A stretch of 64,000 nucleotides of DNA from Thiocystis violascens DSM 198 (GCF_000227745.2 NC_018012.1:186001-250000); one strand, 5' to 3'; positions 40,209-50,264 are shown, counted from the first letter of the stretch. The notes: a model not told the origin generated them from the letters alone. Made by a program: numbers and translations.

Positions 40209-42290
40209 TCAGGTTTGCACTTCGAGCGTGGGTGACGGGCGTTGCAGGAAATTTCCCTGCACATAGTCGACGCCAGCCGTCCAGAGGACGGTGAGTGCGC
40301 GGGCGTCCTCGACGCCCGTCACGATGCTCTTGACGTTGAATTCGCGCGCGAGCGTTGCAAGCGCGATGAGTTGCTGCTGCTTGGCCGGGTCGTCCGCCAG
40401 CTCTTGGGCGAAGCTGGACTGTAACAGTACATAGTCCAGCTTCAGCCCCTGGAGCAGCAACTCGGGGCGTTCGATCGAGCCGAATCGATTCACCGCGACA
40501 CGGCATTTGATTTTTTTGAGCGTCTCAACCAGCTTGCCGATACTTGCCAGATTGCCGACGACTAATTCTTCCTGGAACTGAAATGTCAGCCAGTTGCCGC
40601 GGACATCGAATTCACGCAGGCAATCGCAGATCCACAAAATAATATTGGGATTGCGGAAGGTGTCCTCGGACAGGTTGACGAATAAACTGATGTTATGCCC
40701 GGCGCGTCGCTGTTCGCCGATGACCTGAATCGCGGCGCGGATCGCCCATTTGTCGATCTGTTCGATCAGGCCCGCGCGGATCGCGGGGTCGATGAAATCC
40801 TTGGCCTCGTAGAGCGTTTCGTGCTCGTCGAACAGGCGCACCAGAGCGCTGTAGTTTTCCTGATTGTCGCCCATGAGACTGATGATGGGTTGATAGACGA
40901 GCTTGAATTGATCGTTCTGCAATGCGTATTCGATTTTGCGCACGATGTCGGCTTCCCCTTCCTCTCCCTCCTGGTGGGCGCCCGCGGCCAGCGAACTGGG
41001 CGACTGTCCTGATGTCTGCCCCTGGGCGGCGAAGTCATGACCGATGCACAGCCGATAGGCGGCATCGAGGATGTCTTCCGCCGCCGCAGCGCGATCCCTG
41101 ACGAGGTAATAACCGATCTCGCAGTCGGGTTCTTCGCCGTCCCTGGCGGCGGCCTGGCCCGTCAGGCGGGCGGTCGCGATCAGGCGTTCGGCAAACGCCT
41201 TGGCCTCGAACTCGCTCAGGCCGTCGACGATCAGACCGAAACCGTCATCGTTCACGCGGGCAAGAAAGCCGCGTCCGGCGACGCTCGACGTCAGGATTTC
41301 AGCGAACTCCTTCAGCTTTTCAAGGCCATGAATCAATCCTAAATCGCGGAGAAGCCGTGCGCTACTCTTGACGCGGAGATAGAAGATCGCGAATGGCCGT
41401 TCGACGATGCGCTCCGAATCGATATGCGCGTCGATCTCGGTCAGCAGGCTGGCGAGTCCCGTTTCGCTGGTCGCCGCCGGTTGAGTGGCGCCAGTGTTCG
41501 CCGTTCCGGCGGGGGCGTCGATTGCGTTCAGGATCAGTCGCAGACAGGGTTCGTGGTCGACTTCGGAGGGCGCGGCGAGTAGACGCGCCTTGAATTGGCT
41601 GACGTCGGCGCGCCGGCAGGCGACGGTGAGTTCCAATGGCTCGCCTAGGGAGGAGGCATCGCCGCCGCGCAGAAGATCGCGGATCTGCTTTTGCTGTTCG
41701 GGCATGAAGAGATCAAGAAAGGGCGTCGCCTGCAGTTCATCGAGATCAGCGTAGCCGAACAGGTCGAGGTAGGCCTGATTGGCATCGATATGCAGACCGT
41801 CCTGGACGAAGGCGACGCCCGCGCTGGTGACGTCGATCAACTCGCGGTCGCGCTGTTCGCAGAGCCGGAGACGTTCGTTCAGCGCGCGGGCTTCGCGTCG
41901 TTTCAGCAGATCGGTAAATTCGCGCGAGACCGCGAGCTTGAGGTGTTCGTTATCGTTGCGTCCGATCAGATCCCGCGCGCCTCCACGTCGCGCCTTGATC
42001 AGATCTCCGGCATGACGATCCGCCTCCCCGATCACGATGAACGGAACATCGGCATCCAGCTTGCGATACGCGGCGAAGACGTGATCGAGATCCACGTCCC
42101 GATCATAACCGCAGCAGAGAATCATGTCGCAGGAACGCTGCGTAATGACATCCTGAAGGCGATCCGCCTGCGGAATCGTGACACTTGTCGCCGCCAGACC
42201 GTCCTCGCGCAAGGTGCCGATCAACCGCTCGGCTTCGCTTGTCTCGGAGGTAACGATCAAGAGTGTGAGGGTTTGATTTTGCACAGACAT
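40209..42290 (-). CDS. FimX-like protein with degenerate GGDEF and EAL domains
   Basis: 693 aa: a receiver-like N-terminus (about 8-125) without an obvious phospho-Asp, a PAS domain (about 145-260), a GGDEF domain with NDDGF in place of GGDEF near residue 350, and an EAL domain (about 455-690) in which EAL is SALVRL and key metal residues are replaced (VNRFGS, QSSFAQEL). This is the architecture of FimX, a c-di-GMP receptor that controls type IV pilus assembly and twitching. Degeneration of both active sites fits a binding rather than an enzymatic role. Immediately upstream of the V-type B gene. Confidence 0.85.
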   Translation of the reverse strand: MSVQNQTLTLLIVTSETSEAERLIGTLREDGLAATSVTIPQADRLQDVITQRSCDMILCCGYDRDVDLDHVFAAYRKLDADVPFIVIGEADRHAGDLIKARRGGARDLIGRNDNEHLKLAVSREFTDLLKRREARALNERLRLCEQRDRELIDVTSAGVAFVQDGLHIDANQAYLDLFGYADLDELQATPFLDLFMPEQQKQIRDLLRGGDASSLGEPLELTVACRRADVSQFKARLLAAPSEVDHEPCLRLILNAIDAPAGTANTGATQPAATSETGLASLLTEIDAHIDSERIVERPFAIFYLRVKSSARLLRDLGLIHGLEKLKEFAEILTSSVAGRGFLARVNDDGFGLIVDGLSEFEAKAFAERLIATARLTGQAAARDGEEPDCEIGYYLVRDRAAAAEDILDAAYRLCIGHDFAAQGQTSGQSPSSLAAGAHQEGEEGEADIVRKIEYALQNDQFKLVYQPIISLMGDNQENYSALVRLFDEHETLYEAKDFIDPAIRAGLIEQIDKWAIRAAIQVIGEQRRAGHNISLFVNLSEDTFRNPNIILWICDCLREFDVRGNWLTFQFQEELVVGNLASIGKLVETLKKIKCRVAVNRFGSIERPELLLQGLKLDYVLLQSSFAQELADDPAKQQQLIALATLAREFNVKSIVTGVEDARALTVLWTAGVDYVQGNFLQRPSPTLEVQT

Positions 42291-42369
42291 CCCAAGCGTG
42301 CCGGCGTAGCCCGATAAATCGCTGATGCCTGATTATCGGCCTTTACGGGCGGTTAGGGGAAGGGAAAAA

Positions 42370-42460
42370 GGGGCAAGGGGCAAGGGGCAAGGGGCAAGGG
42401 GCAAGGGGCAAGGGGCAAGGGGCAAGGGGCAAGGGGCAAGGGGCAAGGGGCAAGGGGCAA
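42370..42460. repeat. Heptamer tandem repeat GGGGCAA x13
   Basis: 91 bases, exactly 13 units without any mismatch, the longest heptamer array in the window. Perfect long arrays are prone to copy-number change. Confidence 0.97.
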
Positions 42461-42545
42461 GATTGTGTTTGTTTGCGTGGCGGCCGTACCAGTTTAATTT
42501 TTGACGATTTGCGGAAAAAAATTTTTCGACCCGGGCCTCGGCGCG

Positions 42546-42588
42546 TGAAGCCGTTCATGGTTCGAGAACCTCACCACGAACGGCTTCA
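42546..42588. repeat. CCGTTCGTGG hairpin family, copy 5
   Basis: Reverse complement of copy 2 (10558-10600), identical over 43 bases. Confidence 0.9.
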
Positions 42589-42660
42589 AGGACACCACGA
42601 AGGGCGCAGGGGGCATCACGGCTCCATAGTTAATGCTCTTGCCACCTTGCCCCTTGCCCC

Positions 42661-43683
42661 TTAAATCGGCATCTTCGAGTCCGCCCCTGGCACTTCGCGT
42701 ACCAGTCTCGGCACTAGATAGCCCGGTAGCTGTTGGCGCAGGGTTTGTATCAGCCGGCACGCGCGCTGGTCGCTGACCTGGAAATGGGCGGCTCCGGAGA
42801 CTGGATCGAGCTGATGGAGGTAATAGGGCAGGGCGCCGCAGCGAAACAGCCGCTCGCTGAGTTGGCCGAGCGTCGTGCTGTCGTCATTGACCGCCCGCAG
42901 CAGGACGCTCTGATTGAGGACCGTGACGCCGGCGCGGCGCAGCAATCCTAGCGACTGTTCGGCATCCGCCCCTAATTCCTGGGGATGATTGGCATGGATC
43001 ACAACCACGGCGTCCAGACGCGAATCGGCGAGGATCGCGCAAAATCGCTCGGTTACCCGATTGGGCAGCACGACAGGCAGCCGCGTATGGATGCGTAACC
43101 GACGCAGGTGCCCGATGCCATCGAGTTGGGCGACGAGCCTCTCAAGTTGATCGTCAGCCAGCATCAAGGGGTCTCCGCCGCTGAGGATGACCTCGGACAG
43201 CGAGGGATCCGCGGCGATCCGGGCGAGCGCGGAGGCGCTGCGAGCCGCCGCGGAGCCCAGGCCGGCATAGGGATAATGACGCCGAAAACAGTAACGACAA
43301 TGGATCGCGCAGGCGCCGGTGGCGATCAGCAAGGCGCGCCCCGCGTATTTTTGCAGCAGGCCGTGACCGCGATCCGCGGCGGTGTCGTCGACCGGATCCA
43401 TGACATAGCCAGGGATCCTCGCCTGTTCGAGCGCGAGCGGCAGAACCTGTCGGAGCAAGGGATCCTCGGGGTCGCCCGGTCGCATCAAGGCGGCGAATTC
43501 GCGGGTGACCAGGACTCTGAAGGAAGGCGGGGTGGCACGGTCGAGATCCGGGATGTCCGCCTCGCGCAGTCCGAGCGACTCAAGCAGGGCCGCGACATCG
43601 GTGAAGGACGCGGCGAGGGAATGCCGCCAGGATTCGCTCTGACAGGGTTTGGTCTGACAAGTCGCCAGGCTTCGCGTTACCAT
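42661..43683 (-). CDS. epmB: EF-P (R)-beta-lysylation protein EpmB (lysine 2,3-aminomutase)
   Basis: 340 aa from the ATG at 43683-43681. Radical-SAM signature [15 protein letters not shown] near residue 127; [15 protein letters not shown] and [14 protein letters not shown] are typical KamA/EpmB motifs. It turns alpha-lysine into beta-lysine for attachment to EF-P. It is divergently transcribed from efp with only 34 bases between the starts, so promoters must overlap the coding ends. Confidence 0.95.
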   Translation of the reverse strand: MVTRSLATCQTKPCQSESWRHSLAASFTDVAALLESLGLREADIPDLDRATPPSFRVLVTREFAALMRPGDPEDPLLRQVLPLALEQARIPGYVMDPVDDTAADRGHGLLQKYAGRALLIATGACAIHCRYCFRRHYPYAGLGSAAARSASALARIAADPSLSEVILSGGDPLMLADDQLERLVAQLDGIGHLRRLRIHTRLPVVLPNRVTERFCAILADSRLDAVVVIHANHPQELGADAEQSLGLLRRAGVTVLNQSVLLRAVNDDSTTLGQLSERLFRCGALPYYLHQLDPVSGAAHFQVSDQRACRLIQTLRQQLPGYLVPRLVREVPGADSKMPI

Positions 43684-43717
43684 GGCGCGATTTGGCTTCA
43701 CAGAAAACGAGGATGGC

Positions 43718-44290
43718 ATGGCTTTTTACAGTACCAGTGAATTCAAGGGCGGGCTCAAGATCATGCTGGACGGGGATCCGTACAACATCGTCGAGAACGA
43801 GTTCGTCAAGCCCGGCAAGGGCCAGGCCTTCAATCGCGTGCGGGTGCGCAATCTGAAGACCGGGCGAACCGTGGAAAAGACCTTCAAGTCGGGCGATAGC
43901 GTCGAGGCGGCCGATGTCCATGATACCGAGATGCAGTATCTCTACAACGACGGCGAGGAATGGCACTTCATGGATCCGGGTAGCTTCGAGCAGATGACCG
44001 CCGATGCGAACGCGGTCGGCGAGGCCGCGAAGTGGATCAAGGATAACGATGTCTGCAAGGTGACCCTCTGGAACGGCGCTCCGCTGGCGGTCGATCCGCC
44101 CAATTTCGTGGTTCTGCGGATCGTCGAGACCGATCCGGGGCTCAAGGGCGATACCTCGGGTGGCGGCGGCAAGCCGGCCACGCTGGAAACCGGCGCCGTG
44201 GTGCGCGTGCCGCTGTTCGTCCAGTCGGGCGAATTGGTCAAGGTCGACACCCGCATCGGAGAATACGTCTCGCGCGTCAAGGACGCATGA
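43718..44290 (+). CDS. efp: Translation elongation factor P
   Basis: 190 aa. [20 protein letters not shown] opens the KOW-like domain I; Lys34 in [10 protein letters not shown] is the site beta-lysylated by EpmA. Domains II/III follow, ending with [13 protein letters not shown] rescues ribosomes stalled at poly-proline. Both of its modification enzymes flank it. AGGA SD before the ATG. Confidence 0.97.
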   Translation: MAFYSTSEFKGGLKIMLDGDPYNIVENEFVKPGKGQAFNRVRVRNLKTGRTVEKTFKSGDSVEAADVHDTEMQYLYNDGEEWHFMDPGSFEQMTADANAVGEAAKWIKDNDVCKVTLWNGAPLAVDPPNFVVLRIVETDPGLKGDTSGGGGKPATLETGAVVRVPLFVQSGELVKVDTRIGEYVSRVKDA

Positions 44291-45288
44291 ACCACGATCC
44301 GGCCGGGCGACTTCCCAACGACTGGCGCTCAAGCGCGGCGCTCGCCATGCTCCAGGCTCGCGCGGATCTGCTCGCGCGCCTGCGCGGCTTTTTCGCGCTC
44401 GCGGGCGTCTTGGAGGTGGAGACGCCGATCCTCTCTCAGGCGGCGGTCACCGATCCGGCGCTGGCCAGTCTGGCCGTCGGCGCGGCCGGAGCGGGGGGCG
44501 GTTCAGGCCGAACGCTGTATCTTCAGACCTCGCCCGAATTCCCGATGAAACGACTGCTGGCCTCCGGTAGCGGTCCGATCTATCAGATCTGCAAAGTCTT
44601 CCGCGACGACGAACGCGGTCGCTTCCACCACCCCGAATTCAGCCTGCTGGAATGGTACCGTCCCGGTTGGGATCATCGTCGACTCATGGACGAGGTCGCC
44701 GAGCTGGTGCGCACGGCGCTCCAACGCCCGGCGATGCCGGTGGAGCGCATCGGCTATCGGGAGCTGTTCCTCAAGGGTCTGGAGTTGGATCCCTGGTTGG
44801 CGACCGTCGAGGATCTGCGCGGCGCGGCGCTGGCGGCGGGCATTGCCGACGCGGCGCGGCTCGATCTGGACGCGGACGCCTGGCTCGATCTGCTGCTGAC
44901 CCATTGCCTGGAGTCCAGCCTGGGCCGGGGCGGCATGACCTTTCTGGTCGACTATCCGCCCAGTCAGGCGGCGCTGGCCCGCATCCGTCCCGGTTCGCTC
45001 CCGGTGGCCGAGCGTTTCGAGCTGTATATCGAGGGCGTCGAACTGGCCAACGGCTTTGGCGAACTCACGGACCCGGTCGAGCAGCGGGCGCGCTTCCAGG
45101 CCGATCTGGCGACACGGCGCCAGCGCGGACAGCGCGAACCTCCGCTCGACGAGCGTTTTCTCGCTGCGCTGACGGCGGGAATGCCGGAGTGCGCGGGCGT
45201 GGCGCTTGGCATCGATCGGTTGCTGATGATGGCAACCGGCGCCGGGCATATCGACGCCGTGCTTGCCTTTCCGGTGGAGCGGGCATGA
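44287..45288 (+). CDS. epmA: EF-P--lysine ligase EpmA (GenX/PoxA)
   Basis: 333 aa, a LysRS-like class II synthetase without the anticodon domain. Motif 2 [20 protein letters not shown] and motif 3 [12 protein letters not shown] are clear; [15 protein letters not shown] follows the start. It attaches beta-lysine to Lys34 of EF-P. The start overlaps the efp stop (ATGA). Confidence 0.96.
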   Translation: MNHDPAGRLPNDWRSSAALAMLQARADLLARLRGFFALAGVLEVETPILSQAAVTDPALASLAVGAAGAGGGSGRTLYLQTSPEFPMKRLLASGSGPIYQICKVFRDDERGRFHHPEFSLLEWYRPGWDHRRLMDEVAELVRTALQRPAMPVERIGYRELFLKGLELDPWLATVEDLRGAALAAGIADAARLDLDADAWLDLLLTHCLESSLGRGGMTFLVDYPPSQAALARIRPGSLPVAERFELYIEGVELANGFGELTDPVEQRARFQADLATRRQRGQREPPLDERFLAALTAGMPECAGVALGIDRLLMMATGAGHIDAVLAFPVERA

Positions 45289-45373
45289 CTGGACCGTCCG
45301 CATCCGCCTTGCCCTGTCGAATCTTCAGCGGACGACTAAAATCAGTCTTGTAACAACCGTGGAGGACATCGTC

Positions 45374-45844
45374 ATGCCCATGTCAAAAATGCTTGAGGCG
45401 TATCTGATGGAGCGGGAGATCGGCTATGCCGTGATGCGGCATCCGCACACGGCATCGAGTATGGACACGGCGGCCGTGGCGCATGTGCCAGGCGACCGAC
45501 TGGCGAAGGGGGTAGTGGTGAAGGATGGCGACGAGTATCTGATGGTTGTCGTTCCATCCGATTATCACGTTCATCTCGGGCGGTTGCACCTGTACCTGGG
45601 GCATGCCGCGGAGCTTGCATCCGAGCAGGAACTGAAGGATCTGTTCCCGGATTGCGAGTCTGGCGCGGTGCCGCCAATCGGCGCGGCCTTTGGCCGGCGC
45701 ACCCTGATCGACAGGCAGTTGCTGGAGCAGCCCGAGATCTTTTTCGAGTCTGGCGATCACGAGACCCTGATCCGGGTTGGCGGCGAGCAGCTGGACGTCC
45801 TCCTGGATGAGGCTGAACCGGTTGACGTTGGGGTGCATCTTTAA
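45374..45844 (+). CDS. YbaK/ProX-type aminoacyl-tRNA deacylase domain protein
   Basis: 156 aa from ATG 45374 with GGAGG nearby (45361). It begins MLEAYLMEREIGYAVMRHPHT, the substrate-binding start of YbaK domains, and has LAKGVVVKDGDEYLMVVVPSD, with the invariant Lys of these deacylases. It would hydrolyse mischarged tRNA or act on related substrates. Located just after the EF-P operon. Confidence 0.88.
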   Translation: MPMSKMLEAYLMEREIGYAVMRHPHTASSMDTAAVAHVPGDRLAKGVVVKDGDEYLMVVVPSDYHVHLGRLHLYLGHAAELASEQELKDLFPDCESGAVPPIGAAFGRRTLIDRQLLEQPEIFFESGDHETLIRVGGEQLDVLLDEAEPVDVGVHL

Positions 45845-45857
45845 TTGGCGCGCCAGG

Positions 45858-46319
45858 ATGGCCGTGCTCGACGCGCTTTTGTTGGTGATCTGGGCGAACG
45901 CCGTCCCGGTGGCGGCACGTCTTGCGCTTGCCGATCGCTGGGCGGCGCCGGTCGATGGCGGCGCCGTTTTTTATGATGGGCGCCCCTGGCTCGGTGCCTC
46001 CAAGACCTGGCGGGGATGGTTCGCCTGTGTGCTGACGACGCCCTGGATCGCGGCGATCCTCGGATGGCCCTGGGCGCTTGGGCTGACGGTGGCCTTGGGT
46101 GCGATGCTGGGCGATGCGGTGGCCAGTTTCGTTAAACGGCGCTTCGACGTTCGTTCGGGTGCGTCAGTCCCGGTGTTGGATCAGGTTCCTGAGGCATTGA
46201 TTCCCGCCCTGGCGTTGCAGTCTCCGATGAGTCTGACGCCGATCGATCTGGCATTCGTGGTGGGCGGTTTTTGGATGGTCGACCGATTACTGACCCCGGT
46301 TGCCCGTCGCTTGCGGTAA
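45858..46319 (+). CDS. CarS/DUF46-type CDP-archaeol synthase-like membrane protein
   Basis: 153 aa, four hydrophobic segments. The phrase PWLGASKTWRGWFA near residue 46 is the CDP-alcohol transferase-like motif found in CarS (CDP-archaeol synthase, DUF46), and the loop GDAVASFVKRR is also as expected. In archaea CarS activates archaeol with CTP; in bacteria the substrate is unknown. Overlaps the 3' end of the metallophosphoesterase gene on the other strand by about 33 bases. Confidence 0.75.
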   Translation: MAVLDALLLVIWANAVPVAARLALADRWAAPVDGGAVFYDGRPWLGASKTWRGWFACVLTTPWIAAILGWPWALGLTVALGAMLGDAVASFVKRRFDVRSGASVPVLDQVPEALIPALALQSPMSLTPIDLAFVVGGFWMVDRLLTPVARRLR

Positions 46320-47261
46320 TTCGCCTGTCTGCAACTCATGCAGGGTGATTTCGGGTGGGCAGTTGAGCCGGGCATTGACCACCGAGGTTCCGGCGCCGAC
46401 CGAGGTATAACCGATGAGGTTGCCGTGGCGCCAGGAACCGGCGGCCAGTCGGCGCGGACAGCGGGCGTCCCAGGTCAACGGAAAGCCGCCCGGCAGGCAG
46501 ATCTGGCCGCCGTGGGTATGGCCGCAGAGGAGGAGGTCGAAACCGCTGTGGGCCGCGTGCCGATAGATCTCGGGGGTGTGGGAGAGCAGGATCGAGACTG
46601 CGTCCTCGGGAATCTTCGCCGCGACCTTGTCGATGTTGTGGACCCGATAGTAGTGGGCGTCGTCGATGCCGGCCAGATAGAGAGCCTGACCGTCCCGCTC
46701 GATGAGAACGGTTTCGTTCAGGAGGACGCGAATGCCCATTGACTCCAGTCCGGGAACCAGTCTGAGCGTGTCGTGATTGCCCAGGATGGCGTAGATGGGC
46801 GCCTTCAGGTTGCGCCGCAGTGCCGCCATCGCCCTCAAAACCGCCTCGAAGGGACCGAAGGTTTTCGCCCGATAGTCCCCGGTCAGCACGCAGAGATCAT
46901 AGTCCAGATCCCGGACGCTTGCGCCGATGGCGTCGGCGTTGCGGGGATCCATGTCCAGATGCAGATCGCTCAGATGCAGGATCCGGAAGCCCCGGAAGGC
47001 ATCCGGCAGGCCGGACAGCACCACCCGGTTGTGCCGGAGCCGGATCGCGCGGGCATTGCGCTGGGCGCGTTCGTAGAGTCCGCTCAGGCGCAAACAGTGG
47101 CGAATGACGCCATGCACCGAATACCAGTTTTCCGGGTAGAAAAAGTGCGCCCCAGGGCGATTGAGGACGAAGACCTCGTGATCGCCTTCCAAGCCCAGTC
47201 GCTGTCGCAGATGGCTGCGTCCGATGCGGGCGGTTAAGGCTTCGATGTCGCGAGGCTCCAT
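46287..47261 (-). CDS. Metallophosphoesterase (YkuE/LpxH-like, calcineurin fold)
   Basis: 324 aa. Metal-ligand motifs are LSDLHLDM near residue 95, LTGDYR, GNHD and LLCGHTHGGQI. The C-terminal GTSVVNARLNCPPEITLHEL closes the fold. There is no signal peptide. The family acts on phospholipid or nucleotide phosphoesters; the substrate cannot be inferred. Follows the small membrane protein at 47277 by 15 bases. Confidence 0.92.
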   Translation of the reverse strand: MEPRDIEALTARIGRSHLRQRLGLEGDHEVFVLNRPGAHFFYPENWYSVHGVIRHCLRLSGLYERAQRNARAIRLRHNRVVLSGLPDAFRGFRILHLSDLHLDMDPRNADAIGASVRDLDYDLCVLTGDYRAKTFGPFEAVLRAMAALRRNLKAPIYAILGNHDTLRLVPGLESMGIRVLLNETVLIERDGQALYLAGIDDAHYYRVHNIDKVAAKIPEDAVSILLSHTPEIYRHAAHSGFDLLLCGHTHGGQICLPGGFPLTWDARCPRRLAAGSWRHGNLIGYTSVGAGTSVVNARLNCPPEITLHELQTGELPQATGNRGQ

Positions 47262-47276
47262 GGGTCGTCTTCGCCC

Positions 47277-47444
47277 CTAGGAGGGCTTGGCGTCGTCGCT
47301 TGCCGATGTCTCCCGATCTGCCGGTTGCCGCTCTTCGCGCGCTTGTTTCAGGCGGTCGAGGGCGGCGCGCTGCTGAACATAAAATCCCAGAATAATCGCA
47401 ACGATCACGATCAGCTCGATCGCTTTGCCGGATCCGGCGTCCAT
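47277..47444 (-). CDS. Small single-pass membrane protein (55 aa)
   Basis: From ATG 47444-47442 the frame gives a membrane helix (IELIVIVAIILGFYV, about 9-23) followed by a charged tail (DRLKQAREERQPADRET) and stop TAG at 47279-47277. A GAGG motif lies eight bases before the ATG, and the gene sits 15 bases from the metallophosphoesterase start in the same direction. No family recognised; the SD and codon use support it. Confidence 0.7.
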   Translation of the reverse strand: MDAGSGKAIELIVIVAIILGFYVQQRAALDRLKQAREERQPADRETSASDDAKPS

Positions 47445-47713
47445 GTGCGTACCTCGCGATGGTTGACCTGCGTGGAAATCATTTGGATCGGGCCGATCCG
47501 GGGGTGACTATTGCGAATCATGCGGCGGATAGCAAGACACGGCGCCGCGCGGCTCCGCTCGGACAAGCGCCAGAAACCAGCGACGAGGTCGCGTGTGCTC
47601 GTGGCGCCTGGCAGGCTGGCTTCAGCATTATTTCGTTTCCGGGAAGGCTTTTCGGTCGCGCTTTGGGTAGACTTCCGGGGTTTCGATCCGAGCCAGTCAG
47701 GAGATCTTCTTTC

Positions 47714-49225
47714 ATGCACCGCACCAGCGGCATTTTGCTTCATCCGACCTCGCTGCCCGGTCCCTACGGGATTGGCGATCTCGGGCCGACCGCGCACCGT
47801 TTCATCGATTTTCTCGCAGGAGCGGGGCAAGGTCTTTGGCAGATGCTGCCATTGGGGCCGACCGGCTATCAGGATTCGCCCTATCAGTGCACCTCGGCCT
47901 ACGCGGGGAATCCGCTCCTCATCAGTCCGGACCTGCTGCTGCAGGCGGGCTGGATCCAGGAGAGCGATCTCGATCCGCCTGAATTCACGCGGGATCAAGT
48001 GGACTTTGGCGCCGTTCATGTCTGGAAACATAACCTGATTCAGCGGGCGATGAATGGTTTCAAGGCGGACGCGACCGCGGCGGATCGTGACGATTTCGCC
48101 TATTTTTGCGAGACCCATCGGATCTGGCTCGAAGATTTTGCGCTCTATCATGCCTTGAAGGTCCACCACGAGCTTCGCCCCTGGACCGACTGGGCGCCCG
48201 AGTTCGCCCTGCGCGATCCCGGGGCGTTAGCCGATTGGTCCAAGGCCAACCCTGGCGAACTCGAACTCCAGCGCTTTATTCAGTACGTCTTCTTTCGCCA
48301 GTGGGGCGAACTACGGGCCTATGCCAGGGCGCGGGGTGTCCATCTGATCGGCGACATGCCGATCTTTGTCGCCCACGATTCGAGCGAGGTCTGGACCCAT
48401 CCGGAATGGTTCGAACTGGATGATCACGGCCACCCGACGGTGATCGCGGGCGTTCCGCCGGATTATTTCAGCAGTACCGGGCAGCGCTGGGGCAATCCGC
48501 TCTACCGTTGGGAGACGCTGGCGGCCGACGGCTACAGTTTCTGGGTCGAGCGGTTGCGCCGGGTGCTCGAACTGGTCGATCTGGTGCGGATCGATCACTT
48601 TCGCGGCTTCGCGGCCTACTGGGAGATTCCCGCCGCGGAGGAAACCGCGATCAGCGGCCGTTGGGTGCCGGGTCCGGGAATGGCGCTGTTCGATGCGCTC
48701 CGCGAGGCGCTCGGCGACGACCTGCCGCTGATTGCCGAGGATCTTGGAGTCATCACCGAGGATGTCGAAGCACTGCGGGACGACTTGAAACTGCCCGGCA
48801 TGGCGGTTCTGCAATTCGGTTTCGAGGATACCGAGGGCGGCTTCGGACGCTCCGCCTTTCTGCCGCACAATCATCGCCGGCGGCTGGCCGTCTACACCGG
48901 TACCCACGACAACAACAGCCTGCTTGGCTGGTGGGCGGACAAGGATGACGCGATTCGGCACAATGCCCGCGTCTATCTCAATAGCAACGGCGAGGAACTG
49001 AATTGGGACTTCATCCGCGCCGCGCTCTCTTCCGTGGCGGCGCTGGCCCTGTTCCCCATGCAGGATGTCCTCGGACTTGGCGCCGAGGCGTGCATGAATC
49101 GTCCCGGCACGGCCAACGGGAACTGGACGTGGCGGTATCGCGAGGAGATGGTCAGCGAGGCCAACGCCGCGCGTCTGCGCGAACTGACCCGACTCTATGG
49201 GCGGCTACCCTATTCGGCGACCTGA
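47714..49225 (+). CDS. malQ: 4-alpha-glucanotransferase (GH77, amylomaltase)
   Basis: 503 aa from ATG 47714 (MHRTSGILLHPTSLPGPYGI); the open frame upstream is unrelated. GH77 catalytic motifs: LVRIDHFRGFAAYW with the nucleophile Asp, LIAEDLGVITEDV with the acid/base Glu, and TGTHDNNSLLGWW with the transition-state Asp. It remodels maltodextrins and would serve glycogen turnover. No partner genes lie next to it. Confidence 0.96.
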   Translation: MHRTSGILLHPTSLPGPYGIGDLGPTAHRFIDFLAGAGQGLWQMLPLGPTGYQDSPYQCTSAYAGNPLLISPDLLLQAGWIQESDLDPPEFTRDQVDFGAVHVWKHNLIQRAMNGFKADATAADRDDFAYFCETHRIWLEDFALYHALKVHHELRPWTDWAPEFALRDPGALADWSKANPGELELQRFIQYVFFRQWGELRAYARARGVHLIGDMPIFVAHDSSEVWTHPEWFELDDHGHPTVIAGVPPDYFSSTGQRWGNPLYRWETLAADGYSFWVERLRRVLELVDLVRIDHFRGFAAYWEIPAAEETAISGRWVPGPGMALFDALREALGDDLPLIAEDLGVITEDVEALRDDLKLPGMAVLQFGFEDTEGGFGRSAFLPHNHRRRLAVYTGTHDNNSLLGWWADKDDAIRHNARVYLNSNGEELNWDFIRAALSSVAALALFPMQDVLGLGAEACMNRPGTANGNWTWRYREEMVSEANAARLRELTRLYGRLPYSAT

Positions 49226-49232
49226 GGGCTCG

Positions 49233-50042
49233 CTATTTCTCCGCTGTCAGATAGGCAATCCATCCGGCATCCGGCTCGCCGGCCTCGACGGGCACGAAGA
49301 CTCCGTCCGGATTGCCGTCGGCATCCCAGCCCTGCCAATGGACGAGGATCCGGGAAAATCCGGCCTCGTCGAGCAGTTCGCGGACCTCGGGCAGGGTCCA
49401 GAGGCGCCAGTCGTAGCTGAACGCACGTTCCAGTCCGGAGCCGTCGTCGAAGCGGAAATGGATATGACACACGAGCCGTCCGGTCACCGGTTCATAAGCC
49501 GCCTGCTCCCAGACATAGGTAAAGTCGCCGCCCACCGGGTCATGGATTCGGCGCTCCTCGACCAGAAGACGATAGGAATCGTAGCCGCCATAGGCGTCCA
49601 GAAAGAACACGCCGCTGTCCTTCAGTGTCGCCCGGACCCGCCGAAAATACTGGAGCAGAGCGGCGCGCTCGCGTAATAGCCAATAGCTGAAGTTCATCGC
49701 CAGCACGATATCCGGCTGGCGTGTCTGCGCCGCGAGGACATTTTGCTGGAGCAAGGCGACCCGGGAACGCTGGTGTTCCGGCAATGTTTGGAGATTATGG
49801 CGCAGGCCCCAGTCGAGCACCTCGGGATCCAGATCCACGCCGAAGGCATGATTGGTCTTGCGACGGCGCACCCATTCGCAACAGATGGCGGCCGTACCGC
49901 AAAAGTCCTCCCTCAGAATCCGAGCGCCACGGCAGCGGATCATCCGATAGGTCCGGTCCACGAAGTCCACCTCCGCGGACGGATTCTGGACCGCAAGCTC
50001 ATAGAGGCGATGGCGATCGGGTCGACTTGCGGCAACCGGCAT
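49233..50042 (-). CDS. SAM-dependent methyltransferase, class I
   Basis: 269 aa. The AdoMet-binding loop reads LREDFCGTAAICCEW near residue 44, then AFGVDLDPEVLDWGL with the acidic residue for the ribose, and LAMNFSYWLLRERAALL. The C-terminal half is a beta-rich domain (FTYVWEQAAYEPVTGRLV). Substrate unknown. Convergent with malQ. Confidence 0.85.
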   Translation of the reverse strand: MPVAASRPDRHRLYELAVQNPSAEVDFVDRTYRMIRCRGARILREDFCGTAAICCEWVRRRKTNHAFGVDLDPEVLDWGLRHNLQTLPEHQRSRVALLQQNVLAAQTRQPDIVLAMNFSYWLLRERAALLQYFRRVRATLKDSGVFFLDAYGGYDSYRLLVEERRIHDPVGGDFTYVWEQAAYEPVTGRLVCHIHFRFDDGSGLERAFSYDWRLWTLPEVRELLDEAGFSRILVHWQGWDADGNPDGVFVPVEAGEPDAGWIAYLTAEK

Positions 50043-50264
50043 GATTCACGACTCGAGCCGGATCGGAAGTGTGCTACGTCCCGTTCTGTCCGATCACTGG
50101 CGATCCGCCGCTGACCGTTCATTGGACGAAGCTTCATTTGAAAGCGTCCGGCTGTTGATGTATCTTAGTCGGCTTACAGACGACAGGGAAGATCGAGCGG
50201 ACAGCCCCATGTTGCATCGGCCGCAACGGTATCCGTTCAGCACAAACGTCTGTGATCACACCCC

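Larger units (their letters stand above)
42291..42660. other. Repeat-filled intergenic region
   Basis: 370 bases without a gene: a 13-copy GGGGCAA array (42370-42460), a CCGTTCGTGG hairpin (42546-42588) and two TTGCCCC units just before the epmB stop. Confidence 0.8.

Noticed and set aside
42370-42460. A repeat-containing protein encoded by the GGGGCAA array
   Set aside because: Period seven gives different frames each turn and only low-complexity peptides.
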